From assembly GCA_037447605.1 (NCBI GenBank), contig CM074806.1, positions 1,993,091-2,057,090 of the forward strand: 64,000 bases of DNA, written 5' to 3'. The stretch is from Zygnema circumcarinatum. Its lineage: Eukaryota > Streptophyta > Zygnematophyceae > Zygnematales > Zygnemataceae. The notes beneath the pieces were generated by a model. It was not told where the DNA came from, ran no database searches, and was given only the letters and a program-made list of their open reading frames with translations. The position numbers and the translations under genes are program-made. Positions 46,901 through 60,300 of the stretch are shown one piece after another (within the stretch, counting starts at the first letter, position 1; each line of letters starts with the position of its first letter).

Positions 46901-48090
46901 TTTGTTCAGTAGAGGTGGTTGTGAAGGCGCTTCAACCAGATGATGTTGGAAACGAGCAATACCTTGTAGCTCACGACGCCCATTGTGAGGAGAACTCAAA
47001 AGCAGATTCCAAGGATGAAGTTGGCCACATTGAATCAGGAGGACCGACTCAAGAAAATGCCTTAGTGCGGGAGAGACGTACAACTGAACGGATTTTGAAT
47101 GATGAAGGGCAAAATGATCATTCTGAAGGAAAGGTGACATTAGTTGTGAACCTTGCTGAACTCCAAAGAAATGGTAGCGTCAAGTGCGGGCAGTGCGGGA
47201 AGCACTTGTTGTCCCCGTCGGAAGCAGCAAGTAATCCGCGGTTCCTACCACCAACGAGGGTGTACGCGAGTCCGTTAAGTAGTTGGCAGCCTGACGAAGC
47301 CCTTATCGCATGGAGTGGGCAACTGGAAAAATCTGACGCGAAACGTTTCGATGAGGGCTTGTTTAGACCTAGGAACTTCGATCTTTGCCCAGGTGATCCC
47401 TCTTGAAAGCATCGTATGTTGAGAACTTTGATGGCTCATTCTGCGATGATCGTGTGCAATGGTGTATAATTCTTCCTGATTTGCCAACTGATGGCAACAT
47501 TTTGGCATTAAGGGCGCTTTCAGTGTACTTTTTATGGATGGCTCACACTTACTCTCTTCTGATGCTCTCGTCTTCCTACATGGACCTGTTGTAGGCGGTG
47601 AGCGCGAGTTGAAGCGGCAGGTCTCCACTGAGCTGGTAAGCATGATACACAAACTGCAGGGCACATGCGATGTGCTGGAACAGCAGCTCTCCGCTGTTCA
47701 CCAAAACCAGGCAACGACCCAACTTATTCTGGGCTTGGAGAGTGAACGCGACTCCCTAAAGCAGCAAATCTCTTGCCAGACCAATCAGCTGAGTGCCTGC
47801 GAGAAACGAAACTCTGCTCTATCATGCCGTGTGTTCGACCTGGAGGTACGTGTAACAGCTTCTCCTCGTTATTTCTGGGTACAGATTTTTTTTAGTTTGT
47901 TTATCTTGTAATCACCTTTTTACCTTCTATTCACAAATGTCTTCCTATTGTGACTCCCTTTGCTGTTTTGAAGCCAGTCTCTGGAACATACATGTCAATT
48001 CCTGTTTCCTGTTTGGCTGTGTGGACCTTGCAGGTGGAATGTGCACGCTTGAAATCTGCACATGCCCGATTGCAGGCTAACGTACAGTAA
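43949..48090 (+). CDS. Unrecognised acidic protein with CxxC motif and C-terminal coiled coil
   Basis: A chain of exons is likely: 43949-44033, about 44204-44284, possibly one near 44550-44690, 44717-44802, 45213-45268, 45554-45610, 45701-45877, 46121-46234, 46642-47392, 47595-47845 and 48034-48090. From 44717 on, the phases agree at each join. The start is basic (MKRKSKHGNRGKEKRR), the middle is acidic and low in structure, and exon 46642-47392 ends with a conserved-looking block: KCGQCGKHLL, then PTRVYASPLSSWQPDEALIAW. The last two exons encode a coiled coil (ELVSMIHKLQGTCDVLEQQL, LESERDSLKQQIS). I do not recognise the family. The 5' exons are the least certain; a read-through form with a hydrophobic span at 44080-44130 is an alternative. 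Confidence 0.55.
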
Positions 48091-49110
48091 AAATTTGATT
48101 GAAGAAATCTACTACGCTTGGCTGCTTCCAGCATAAGCTCACTATCAATTACCAGCCGTCGATTCTCCACCAAGCTTGGGGATTCATCCTGTTCAAATCT
48201 CACCAAGATTGACACGAACATAAAATGCAACCAGGTTGTGAGGGTGAGAGATCGTTTTCAGAGCATGAGGCGGTTATTGAATTCCGAAGGCTCCGTAAGC
48301 TTTTGCTGTCTGAGTAAAACGCTACTTTTCAACAGTTTTGCGGACGTCCACAGCCTCACCAGCAATAGACTCAAAGCCAGTAACTGCCTTGTGCCAATTC
48401 ATCCCTCACGATGCAGGACCACCATCTCTTTTTGTGAAATTATTCCACTTGTCTACGTTTTGGGTCATAAAAATGACTGGTATAGTGGAGAAATGCAAGG
48501 AACACTCACTATTCATATGGCTGCTGGGCACGAACTCAAAAGATATTGATTAGTTTATACATATACCTCGACTGTTCAGTGAGAAAAGCTAAATAATGCA
48601 TCATGCATCACTTCATACTCATACATTACTCAGGAGACCTTGGCTGCAGTTTCAAAAGGAACAAAACTTTCAACGGAGAGAGTTGAACAAATCTAATGTC
48701 AACCATATAAACCTGCCTATGACTCATTTTTCAAGCAAGTATCACCCATTGCTGTGGATAAATTCTGTATGGAACGTTTCAGTGTTCAATGCCTAACAAC
48801 CCTGGACCAACAGTCCAGTCTCAGTTGCAGTGCTCAGTCCTCCAGGACTTCAGTGATAACTACAGCAATGAAGAAATCACTACTCAATTCACTATATTTC
48901 ACATATACAAATCAGCTTCTCTTAAGAACAAACCAGCTTTTCTTCAGGAAGCAGTTCAATATGTCGGCCATGTTTGATAAACAATCATTTATAGGCAGAC
49001 CTTCCTCTATCCATTGCTCAAAGTTCTATTTTATTCGCTTTGTGCCTCACAATGAACGACCGCCTCCCATGCCCAATGAATACTTAAAAACTACTACTTA
49101 CTTTACCCCT
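48091..49110. other. Intergenic interval
   Basis: AT-rich DNA after the previous gene. No exon chain is supported on either strand. It leads into a repeat-rich block. Confidence 0.4.
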
Positions 49111-49531
49111 TTTTTAAATCTTTTGATCAAAAAAAGGGGTGGAAATAACACTACTGTAGACCCCCCCCAATATTTTCGCCATGGTTTCGGCAAATATTAA
49201 TAGTGGAGAATGATAGACCCCCCACCCCTTTGGATACCCCGTCCCCCTTTTCGGGAAGTTTCACACTTCCATTTCGGCTATCCAGTCCCCCTGTTTTGGA
49301 TATCCCGAATAGGGATGGCCCGCGTTATAAATTCCGAATACATTAGGGGGGGTCAGACCTTGACCATCGCTTACGAAATTCAAAGATTCCCTATACGGAA
49401 AGGTATTGATTTCGTTTCCAGGTTTCGGGTCGGAAGCCGCGGCTCCCCCGAACCTGTCATGTCCCGTCCGTACTACGGAATAGGTTATAAAAATGTCCCC
49501 AAATTTCCGAAATCCGCCGAAATCCGCTCGC

Positions 49532-49565
49532 CGAAACGCAGGGCCTCCGGAGGCCCTGCGTTTCG
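49532..49565. repeat. Perfect 34-bp palindrome
   Basis: The arms of 17 bases, CGAAACGCAGGGCCTCC and its reverse complement, meet with no spacer. It lies within the TA-flanked element. Confidence 0.95.
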
Positions 49566-49603
49566 AAATTCCAGCTTTCCGCCGATGAGGAATCGTGCCC
49601 CGC

Positions 49604-49668
49604 CTTGTCGCCATGCGCGTCACGCACGTGCGAGCGCCTCTCGCACGTGTGAGGCGCGCGTGGCGACA
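49604..49668. repeat. Imperfect long hairpin with GCACGTGC cores
   Basis: The left arm TTGTCGCCATGCGCGTCACG... pairs with the right arm ...GAGGCGCGCGTGGCGACAA with a few mismatches and a short loop. Confidence 0.8.
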
Positions 49669-49674
49669 AAACGG

Positions 49675-49735
49675 AGGGCGGCGGGCGGCGGGCGGCGGGC
49701 GGCGGGCGGCGGGCGGCGGGCGGCGGGCGGCGGAG
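49675..49735. repeat. GC heptamer tandem array (GGGCGGC)
   Basis: About eight copies of a seven-base unit, GGGCGGC, follow the hairpin directly. Open frames through this array are artefacts of composition. Confidence 0.9.
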
Positions 49736-49932
49736 GGAGCGCGGCGGGGCGAAAAGGGGGGGGTCAGACCTGGCTCGGAGATACGAAGGTAAAATAATTA
49801 TTTTCTTGAATTCGCGGCGCCCGAACCTGCCGAACGGCCACTTTTTGCGAAAAAGGCCTGCCGTACACGGCGGAATAGGCCCGACGGGCTTACGAAATTG
49901 GTTTGGCGATGGTCAAGGTCTGACCCCCCCTA

Positions 49933-51517
49933 TTATATACTTTACAACGGGTTTAAAAGTAGTAATATATTACAAAGTAAAACACTTTATTACATATATT
50001 ATACCCACTCGTTTTGAACAATTGACGACCGTACTCGTACGGTAGTACGGTCGTACCATACCAAAATTAGGTCGTTTTGGGGTTGGCGTTGCGAAATGCG
50101 TCCGTCTGGTTCACTCTGTCTGCTCGTGCTCGTGCTCGCCGCCGAGAGGCAGGGACATGACCGTACGACCGTACATGTTGTAAAGGCGTTGTAAAGTAAT
50201 ATATATCAGCCGTTATCTAGTCGTCACAGTTGTATAATATAATATATATTATATAGTCGTAATTAATCCATCCCTAATCCCGAAACGGAGCGCGCGGATG
50301 TCGGTGGGCGGATGTCGGTGGAGAGGGGGCTCGAAGGATCGAGGAAGCTTCGCGCGAGAATGAAGCTTTTTTGTACGGACACTCCCCTCTGGCCAGGGTG
50401 GTGGAGCGAGCTCGAGGAGGCGAGGAGAGGAGCAGCTCCGATGACATGGAGGAGAGCGGGGAGGCGGCACGCGGCGGGACATGGCGTTGCTCGGTGCTAT
50501 AGTATTTAGCTAGAACTATGTATGACGTAATTAACTCCTTTTACCTTTGTAGCTTGGCTCGCGATGCTGAGTGCAAGAGGGCTTGCTCGATGGGCAGCGA
50601 GAAAATAGGGGCTGTTAGCCAGGGTGGTATTGATGAGCTGCGAGCTGAACTTTCTGCTTATCACATTCCTATTTTTATGAAGGAGACTTGAACCCGTGGG
50701 TCTTCTCCTACCTTTCATTTCTCGGCAGTTTATTTTCTGAACTTATTTCTCTTTCCAGTGTGTGCATTTGGGAGAGTTATTTCTTCAGTTTTGCAGTCAT
50801 GTCAGAAAGTGAAGTTAGTGAGGGAGACAATGCTAAAAACCCTAAAAACACCGTGAACTTTTCTAAGACCCTAAAGCTCCATGGAATGCACAGATTTAAC
50901 CTCTCTTGCTCACTGCTGCATGCTGTAAGATCTTTAGCTCTGTGGGAGGGTGAAAGCTGCGGCGAGGGAGTGATTCGGCTGTAGCTTTCTGGGGGGTATC
51001 GACATAGAGCAGGTGATTTGACCTTTAGGATCTTCTCACACATCAGCGCAACATCCGCAACATTCGCAGAGAGAGAGCAAAGTATAAAAAGAGAGAGAGA
51101 GAGTCTTCCGAAAATGAAATGGAAACCTAGTAGAGGCATCTAACATTGATTGCAGCTAGTAGGAGCCAATAACTCGTTTTGACTTTGGCGACCACTATGT
51201 TGCATGTCCATCACCTTATGCAGTTTTCTGTGCCAGTTCCATCATAGTCCTTAAAACAACAGATGATTCTTTTTAAAAATATTGCCCCCAACATTTGCAC
51301 GACCCTTCTCAGCCACAAGTCATCAGGAAATCACCAGGAACGTTTAACAGAGAAAAAAAGCGAAAATTTAATACCACTTTGGACCACAGAATAGGTTCAG
51401 GTGCGCCTAATTTCAACATGGAATACAAAAATTGGAAATTTCTCCAATCTTGGAGGTGTAAAATCAACTGGTACTTTCCCACTAATATGTACAGAACTGG
51501 CATTTAATAGCCCGAAT
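49933..51517. other. Intergenic interval
   Basis: AT-rich DNA with AT-dinucleotide tracts (50200-50260) and GTACGG words at 50030-50055 and 50160-50172. A CpG-rich part at 50280-50480 resembles a promoter but leads to no gene that I can support. The right end holds the 3' flank of histone H3. Confidence 0.4.
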
Positions 51518-52242
<725 letters not shown>

Positions 52243-52319
52243 TCAAATATTCCTGCAGTAAGGATGACTGGCTGAGAGTGGAGGAGAGAGTGCTGCAGCG
52301 TTGCCGCCTGCGAGGGGGG

Positions 52320-52400
52320 CTCCGCCCTTTATAGCCCGTCCGCGGCGCAAGGACGTCAAAACTGAATCCGGCGTCTCGGCGTCCGGCGCTCCCATTGGTT
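52320..52400 (-). promoter_or_regulatory. TATA and CCAAT boxes of histone H3
   Basis: On the minus strand CTATAAAGG lies at about 52328-52336, some 130 bases before the ATG, and CCAATGGG lies upstream at about 52390-52398. The region is CpG-rich with repeated GCGTCGCC words. Confidence 0.6.
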
Positions 52401-52523
52401 GCAGAGGGCGACGCCGGATCAATTCCGTTTTGGAGAGAGCAGAATCGGTGGATGACTATCCGACGGCTGAGGGAGGACGCGCAGCCAAAAGGTTGTGTTT
52501 CGACGTTTGAACTTTCAGCATTA

Positions 52524-52656
52524 GGGGGTGTCAAACTTAACGAAATCGTACGAACAAAAAAGTTTTGTAAGTACTCCGCCGCACAAGGATTGCGATTTCA
52601 CCGAAGTACTCGTTCTGGTATCAAACTTACGAACAATTTTTAAGTCTGACACCCCC
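52524..52656. mobile_element. TA-flanked MITE, copy C
   Basis: The 17-base ends, GGGGGTGTCAAACTTAA and (reverse complement) GGGGGTGTCAGACTTAA, differ at one base and stand next to TA at 52522-52523 and 52657-52658. The 133-base body is non-coding. The G-run/GTCA end and the internal TTACGAA word link it to the elements at 33282 and 49346. It sits just upstream of histone H3. Confidence 0.8.
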
Positions 52657-52659
52657 TAT

Positions 52660-54383
52660 TGAAAAGAGAAAGTGCGCGCGCGAGATTGCGGCTCTCGTGG
52701 CCGCTCGCGATTGGCCGGAAATCCCGCCCCTCCCGCAATCTTGTGAGCGGTTGGTTCCTAGTGGTTTTCCATGTTCTTGTTGTTGATGTTGTCCATGTCC
52801 ATGGCATGGCATGGCAATCGCCCTCGCTAGACCAATGCCAATTCACATAGCCTTGACAAGCATTTCACGGGACGGCAATGGGCCTTGACTTTGCTTTCGC
52901 CATTCATGCAGAACCATAGCAATGAGAATTTAGCATTCAAAATGGTCCGTTTAAAAACAAAAACTACAAAATCACAAGTTTTCTAACTTTGTGCGTATGT
53001 CAGCAGTACCGCCTTCCCGGTTCCCAGATTTCGATCGAAAGTCTTGATGTCATGACCATATTCGCACTAAAACTAAGGGGTAAACCTATTTTCAGGCACC
53101 TTGCGTTTCCGCTGTGGCCAGTTCCCTTCGGTCATCTGCTTTATGCGAAAAAAAAGTAAAAAGGAAAAATCTTTATTTTTTTATTTCAATGTGTTGACCA
53201 ATGGAGCAAGAGATTTCACCTGCTATCGCGTGGCAACTGTCAAGGGAAACGGTAATCTGTTTTTGTGCCCAGTAGTGCCGTATTCGTAAAAAAATCGGAA
53301 AGGTTCTTTATGTCGCCGTGTCCTTTCAAGCCTCCCTCCCCGCCAGCTTCAAGCTGAAGCCGCACAGGCAGACGGACGGCTCGCAGTTTTTCCTAATGGC
53401 CTAAACCGGGCTGAGTTCGCAGCTTCAGAAAGAAACTCCGACATGGGACCGGACCCTGAAAGGCCGGACCCTATAAGGCAAACATCTTGCAATGCGTAAA
53501 CTATTTTTACATTCGTATCTGGTGGACGCGTGCTAATCAGAATTCTTACTCAAGAATCGGAGGTTTGATAAAGCGCTCAAAGACTGCGCCAGGTTGCCCT
53601 ACATCTACTCCTGGCTCACGCCATGTCGACAATCCAACCCGTGCGCAGACAGCCTGCATTTGCTTGCTTAACAGAATCTGCTCGTTTCGTCTGAAATGTT
53701 CCCATACTCTATTTGAATGTCCGAACACACTGAATTAAGACTAGAAATTCTTCTGGAGACGGACTGGGTTTCAACTTACATTGTCCCCCTACAGTAAAGA
53801 AACGTATTCAGGACCAACAAGAGGTCTCCACTTGGCAACGCTTCAAGCCTGCACGCTCGATCTGTCTAAGGCACTTTACATGGCGCACGATTGAACTGCA
53901 CTCCTTCACCCCCTCATCTTCAAACGTGCCGGGGATATGGACCCTGATCCGAAACCTCCATCAAAACAACCAGATGAACCTAGATAGAGAATCACACATA
54001 GGTCTATAGGCTGGAATTAGAGTTCCCTTTCACGTGAGAAGTGCGTGAGGGGTATCCCCGACCGTGGCCTCTCCGTGCAGTTGATCGATTCCATTGTCCC
54101 GCGGTCCTCCCTCTTGTCTGCAGCATTACTCCCCCCGCCCCCATACTGTCAATACTGGATCGAACAGGCTTATGAAAACACCAAGAAAGTGTACTAAGAA
54201 GATACTTCAGAAACAGCAGTATAACGGGATCTGCACAGACGAGTATGCCGCAATCCGGGCCGCAATTCATAATCTACTCATCGTGACTACTTAAACGGTC
54301 TCAATATAAAATAGAGTAAATCAGCATAGAAGCGATCTCGACAGGGTTCCAAGTTTTCCTTCAGAGGAGGTCTCGACAAAGTT
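52660..54383. other. Intergenic interval
   Basis: No coding exon could be supported. The left part is CpG-rich; the rest is AT-rich. It ends at the 3' end of the coiled-coil gene. Confidence 0.4.
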
Positions 54384-57300
54384 TCATGTTCCTTTTAGTC
54401 CGCGGAACAGAGGGTGCACAACCAATAGGTCTCTCTGTATAAGGACAAGCTGAGCGCAATAAGGACAAACCGCCAATTTTCCCTCGCCAGGCTCCCCTTT
54501 CTAAAAACAAAGAACTTCAATGACCAAGGGAAGGAGGGGTGATGCAGCCACCTGTACGCCGTTTTGAGCTGCTTGTGCTGCGGCTGCTTCCAAGCTATAG
54601 TCATTTTCCATGCTCTGAGGTGCTCTGATATCGGATATATAATGCTCTGCCCTGAGGTCTCCACCTGTGCCCAATTCTCGTTTCAATATCTCCACTTGCC
54701 CTTGCAGCTCCTTCAATGCCTGCAACCACCGTGTGCCCCCTTCACCTTCAAACCCCCACACGACCGATTGCAGCTGGACCCAATGTTGACTCAGAAAGAA
54801 GCGTTCCCCTTGTGAGGCCATTCACCTGCCGATTCTCTGCTGCTGCTTGAAGCATGGCGGCGCTCTGATTGAGCTCGCCCTGCATCATGGCCATCGCCTC
54901 CTCTCTCGACTCCATCGACTTCCTCAGAGAGTGCGCTTCTTCCTCCAGTTCACGGTTCCTCAGCTCGACTTGCCGCAAAGCCTGCATCATCCAAGTACTC
55001 ACATTGACCGATTGCATCATTATCGCAAGTGACAAGAGACAAGAGTTTCATATGTTATCCTAAGTATCGCATCCTACAGAGGTCCAAAAAGACAGTAAAT
55101 AGGAACATGCTGGACTTGAGCAAAAAGTGTAGGGTCGTTGAATTTGACATTTGAGCCCAATAAAAAGCAGAAAGCACATTCTACTAATAAAGGGCAATAA
55201 TTGCCACTGTAACTGGCATTGCTCTATCTTGCATTGGCCTCAGGCTCACCTGCTCTGCCCTGTGTGCCCTCAGATTGTCTTTCAGCTCCTTCCTCAGCTC
55301 CATCAGTAGCAGTTCCTTTGCCTCCAGATCCTCTTGAAGCTCTGCCTCTCTCTCACGCACTTCGTTAAGCTCCTGCGATGTTGCGGAAACATCACAGGAA
55401 TTCAAAATAGAACAGAAAAAAGCTCACATCTTTCAATCCCTCCTCACTTATGTTTCCTCATTTTTTGGAAACACCAGGAAATGGAGGCTGCAATCGCAGT
55501 CCAGCAGACGAAGAATACAAGCTTTCAAGCCACAGGCACTATCCCTCAGAAGCTGCACCTGCTTGTATCGTGAAGCAACTTGCAATGCGTTTGTGCTGCT
55601 TCTTGTTTCAGTGCGGATCTCCATTAGCAGCGTATCTCTGGATTTGACCTCCTTCTCCAGGAAGGCAACTTGCCCTGTCAATTGTCCTATCCGTTTCTGG
55701 GCAATATCCAGCTCCTGCTCCCAGCTTTATCCCACAACACATCAGGCTGCAAGCTACACCGCATCGCGACATCATAATTTCCCATTATAATCACAAACCT
55801 GCTTTTCTAAAACTCCCTATAATCGAGCCACATTGATCCCATACATTACCTTGCGAGTTTGCGCAGCTGCCATAAGCATCTGCGCATTCCGAATAGTCTC
55901 CTCCTTCATGACAGCCATTGCTTGCCCTTGCTTCACCATCTCCTCCTGCAAAGAGATTCCCAGGCCCGTCATCAATCAGTGAGCAATCACTACAACACCC
56001 CTAACACAAGAGGCAGACGGACGATAGCAATAGCAGCTGCAGCAGCATGGAAAAAATATACGAAACTAATCGCCAAGTACTCACTTCCATACCTTCAGTG
56101 TAGCCAATTCAGAAGAAAGCTCCTGAATCGTCCCTTCCGCTCCCCGCAGTGCCTGTTCCCGCTGAGCAGCACTCCTCAAAGCGTCTGACGAGGCTTCAAG
56201 TTCTTGCCGAAGCTCTGCCGAACCTGACTCTGATCGCTGTTCCAGTGCTTCTATAGTTTCGCGTGCATCTGCGAGTGACTGCCCATAACATGGAACAAAG
56301 AACAAAAATGATAGATCGATGAAATGAAGGATAAAGCATCCATAACGCACACAACTTCGAAACAACAAAGCACATGAGTTGGAAAATATATGTTTGCTTT
56401 TCACTTCTGCCGTTGTTGCTTTTAAGTTTTCATAACCATGAGCTCTGCATTTGTAGCAAAAGCTAACTCATGAATTTGACTTTTCCTGTCACAAGTTTGG
56501 TGAACTGGCATGATGAAAAGGAAGAACAAAAGCTATTTCTTCCATTTGAGAGTTATCCAATCATAAAACCCTTTTGTTGATGTAATCCGCCGTTTCTAGT
56601 GACTGAATGAGAAAAGTGGACGATCCCGCACAAAAAATTGGGAACAAAGAAGTCCACGATTTTCCAAGATTAGTTCATTCTCATACTGAAGGGTTCAAAG
56701 CCCACCTTTGAAGTCATATCAAGCATTTCACGCGTCTTTGCTGCTTCCTCTCGAGTGCGCTCCATGAGCTGATCTTTCCGTGAAACCTCAGCAGCGAGTT
56801 GTTCCAAGCGTGCCTTCATTGCCTCCGCTTCTTGCCGGGCTTCGGTCAATTCCTGTCAACCGCGCGTATAGATGCCCTCTTGATTTCTCTACATTACCAG
56901 CACTGAAATAGCCAGCACGTGTATGCTTAGCTTAGCAATTGGCACAACCTTACTTCTGTTTTCGTTTAAAGGAAACATCACTTGTAAACCATCTACCGAG
57001 AAAGAAAAGTCAAAATGCAAGTTAAGATGTGAAAACATGTACACTTCAAATCCCCGCCAAGTGGGATACCTCAATGGGCTAACTAGTAGGGTCAACAGTA
57101 ACTGCCCCAACGTAGGGTGCTCCTTTTGTCTTTGATGAAGCTGAAATACAGAAATACGAAAACTACTATCCTCATATGACAGACAGCCCCCCAGGCCCAA
57201 GCCTCAGGCACTTAACGCCATTGGAGGAATACCATCACCAATACATGATGGGACGACCCACCGTTTGCAGCTGAATTTGATGTTCCCGCGCACGCGCTGT

Positions 57301-60300
57301 GTTTTGGCTCTCCTTCGCCAACATATCACCCGTGTGCTCCAATTGCTCTTCCATTCGCAGCGTTCGATCTCTTGCAGCCACCATTGCCTGCCAGGTGAAG
57401 AGAGCAAAGATGAATAGCTGTAAAGTTCTATACATCTCTAGTACAGTGTTGAGTACTCGGGGGGTAAACCAAAGCCGCATCTTTGAAGTCAACACGCCCG
57501 GAAGGACACATCTGTTTGATCATCCTATAGGCCACATTTATCAGGAATTTCTCCCTCCTTGTCTTTGCCACTGCCATTATCCATGATAACATTAATTTCT
57601 TTCTCCCTCACCTTTGCCGCCTGCTGTAAAGCACTTGATGAAAGTGCGGCTTCTTGCTGAAGCTGTTGCAGCAAAGAGTCTCTCTGTCCCATGCCGTCCT
57701 CCAAAGCCTTCATTTGGCTGAGCAAATCGTTCTCTCTTCCTTTTGCCAAGTTCAGTTGCTGCCCCATCAAAACCCATCAAAATGTGAGGAACTACCACAA
57801 CCCTTTTCACCAAACGTGACAATGGCTTACCTAGGAACGTGGCACTGACGACAGGAAGACAGGAAGACAGGAAGATAGCCCGTATAGGCATAAACACATT
57901 GCAATTAACTGTGGCCAGCATTACGTTGCTGGAAAAAAATACTTTAGGCGAAACAAAACACAAAATACATGCCTACAGCAAACAGCACCCAAAAGGTGGA
58001 CTGCACGATGATTCCTTCCTTGGCCTTTTTAAAGTTCTTTCCATATTCCATCCTTGACGGAGATCCGGATACTCATCAGCTTTCCCATTCATTATCGCCT
58101 AAGTTGCATGTACTCAAGATGAAGGCAAGGAGGATCAGTTCTATGCCGTTGAAGCATTCCAGAGTCTGAAGCTTGCGTATCTTCAAGAAGATTATCGAAA
58201 TCCAAATAGTTTCCGTATCACTTAAGCGCAAGGATCTACCTTCTGCAGCTCTGCCTTCTCTTCCTGCTGCACCTCCACCACTTGTCGTAAATCCTCCGCC
58301 TCCGAAGCTGCCACCTCAGCCTCCTTCAAGCGCTGGCAATATCTCCACCTCCCAACCATCCTCCAGCATCTTGTCACTATGAGAACACTGACAGGGGAAT
58401 GCAAGGTAGGGCCAAGTTGCCAGGCCACGTAACATTGAAAACTGTCTAAACTGCATTCATGAGACTTACTTCATTTCCTGATAATTTGAATCACTCTAAA
58501 ACAGTAAGAAATTGCAATATTGAGCAAAAGACAGTCAAAAAAAGCTATCGCAATAAGTTCCTTTCAATTTAAAGCATTTTTACTCGAGAACCCATCCAGG
58601 CAGGTGTGCCTTACAGAGAAGAGGGCAATAGCTGAGCTTCACCTGGTAGACACGCTGATAGTCGGTTTGCAGTTTCTGAAGCCGTTGTTCCCCTACTGCT
58701 CGGTCCCTTTGCAACCCCTGCACCATCACTTGAAGTTTACGGACACGCTCTTCTGCTTCACGCATTGCTTGGCCCTGGCAGCAGAGTCACAGCAGTTTCA
58801 AGAAGTCACCAAATAGTCACTGGAGAATTCCTTTTGAGTTGAAGCCAAGCCCTTACAGCGCCTAGGTGATGGTCAGGAAAAAGTGCCCTGTACCAGCTCC
58901 ATGTACCAATGAGTAAATCTGGAATTATTACAAATCTGGCTTGTATACGGAATTGCGCGAATATGTGTTAGTGGACTTATGGTGAAGCGACTTGGTGGTG
59001 GTGGTCGCTAAAGGGAGGAACAGAGGGGAATGCAAAGTAGCACAGAGAGAGAGAGAGCAAGCGAGGAAGGGATAAGGGGAAAGCAAAAAACAAGACATCG
59101 TGCACCTTCCCTACACTACTCATCACTGTAGTCCTGTTGTGTCACGGGGTCGAGATGAGACCAGGTTGTAGGCGTAACTTCTGCAAATCAGTGAACATCA
59201 TGTGGGTATGCCTTGTGCACACCTATCATAAATGTGATAACACTGGTGAGACACTGGTGTGACCACTGTAAACCTTGCTGAGAACCACTCCATTTGCTCT
59301 CAAAACATCACTTTAAACACAAGCTGAAACAACTGCATATGTACAATGCCGCATTCCAAGGTGATCCAGTTCTATTCGCCTGTATGCATATGAAGCTGAC
59401 GAAGCAGCAAATGAACGTTACCGCTTCCGTAGATGGGCCGGCACTGAGTATGGACTCGATTTGTCGAGCTGAATTTCCAATATCCTGTGAAGCAATCCCC
59501 AACCCAATGAATTGCTTAGCTTTAGTTCAGTCTACTTTCTTATCAAATGGCCGACATTTTCAAAATCTCCATACGGGTGAAAACAACGACAGCAGCTACA
59601 AAGGCAACACCAAACATGCAAGAGAGGAAGTCCAGAATTCGCTTCAATGCAAAAGCCAAAGTTCATCCTAGTGCATCTCCACGAGCGAAGGCGACATACA
59701 CGGTGAAATCAAAATGTTTCAACTTTGCCTATCTCACGCTGGTGACGGATACAACTCGAAACAGTTCAAGAAAGTAAACAGACCTAAAGCCAAAAGGGCT
59801 TCATGTATGAGGAAGCGTCACGGCTTACTTTCATTGCCAACAAAAGAAGTAGCAAGCTACAATGCACACAGGCAGAGTGTTTACGAACAATTTTTGTGAA
59901 AGAAATCAGAATAAAAGTAAACCATTTTTTGGTCAGGAGTTGAGTGAAAATCTGCCGTGTTAACAGTAAACAGTATGGAACACCTAATAGCCTATTCTAG
60001 AAGAGCTCCAATACCGAGCCAAAAAAATAGCTGATGTTAGGCATCAGAGGTTTGAAATTCCCAACAAACGATTACAGAGAGGAAAGTGAAATAAAGTAGG
60101 TACTTTCACCTAACTCCAAAAGAACAAGTGAACCCTCGTGAAGATGAATACACCAAAACTTTGTGGTCACAGTTTGCTTGGTGCTTACATTTCTTCGACT
60201 CGTGATGTCTGTTTCCAGCTGATTGACTCCTTTTGAAAGGGATGACAGCAGGCTTCTTGCTTTCTCGTAAGTGCTGCCCCACCCCTCACCCCCACCACTT

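Larger units (their letters stand above)
49346..49930. mobile_element. TA-flanked MITE, copy B, with perfect 25-bp terminal inverted repeats
   Basis: The left end at 49346-49370 (seven G, then TCAGACCTTGACCATCGC) is the exact reverse complement of 49906-49930. TA stands on both outer sides (49344-49345 and 49931-49932), as in Tc1/mariner/Stowaway-type elements. It has no transposase. Inside are a perfect 34-base palindrome, a second long hairpin, a GC heptamer array and another inward copy of the end word near 49758, which may mark a nested element. Confidence 0.85.

Noticed and set aside
49210-49797. 195-residue open frame in the repeat block
   Set aside because: It crosses the end of a TA-flanked element, a palindrome and a GC heptamer array; the product is compositional noise.
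50280-50500. Gene start in a CpG-rich block
   Set aside because: Short frames only, with no downstream exon chain.
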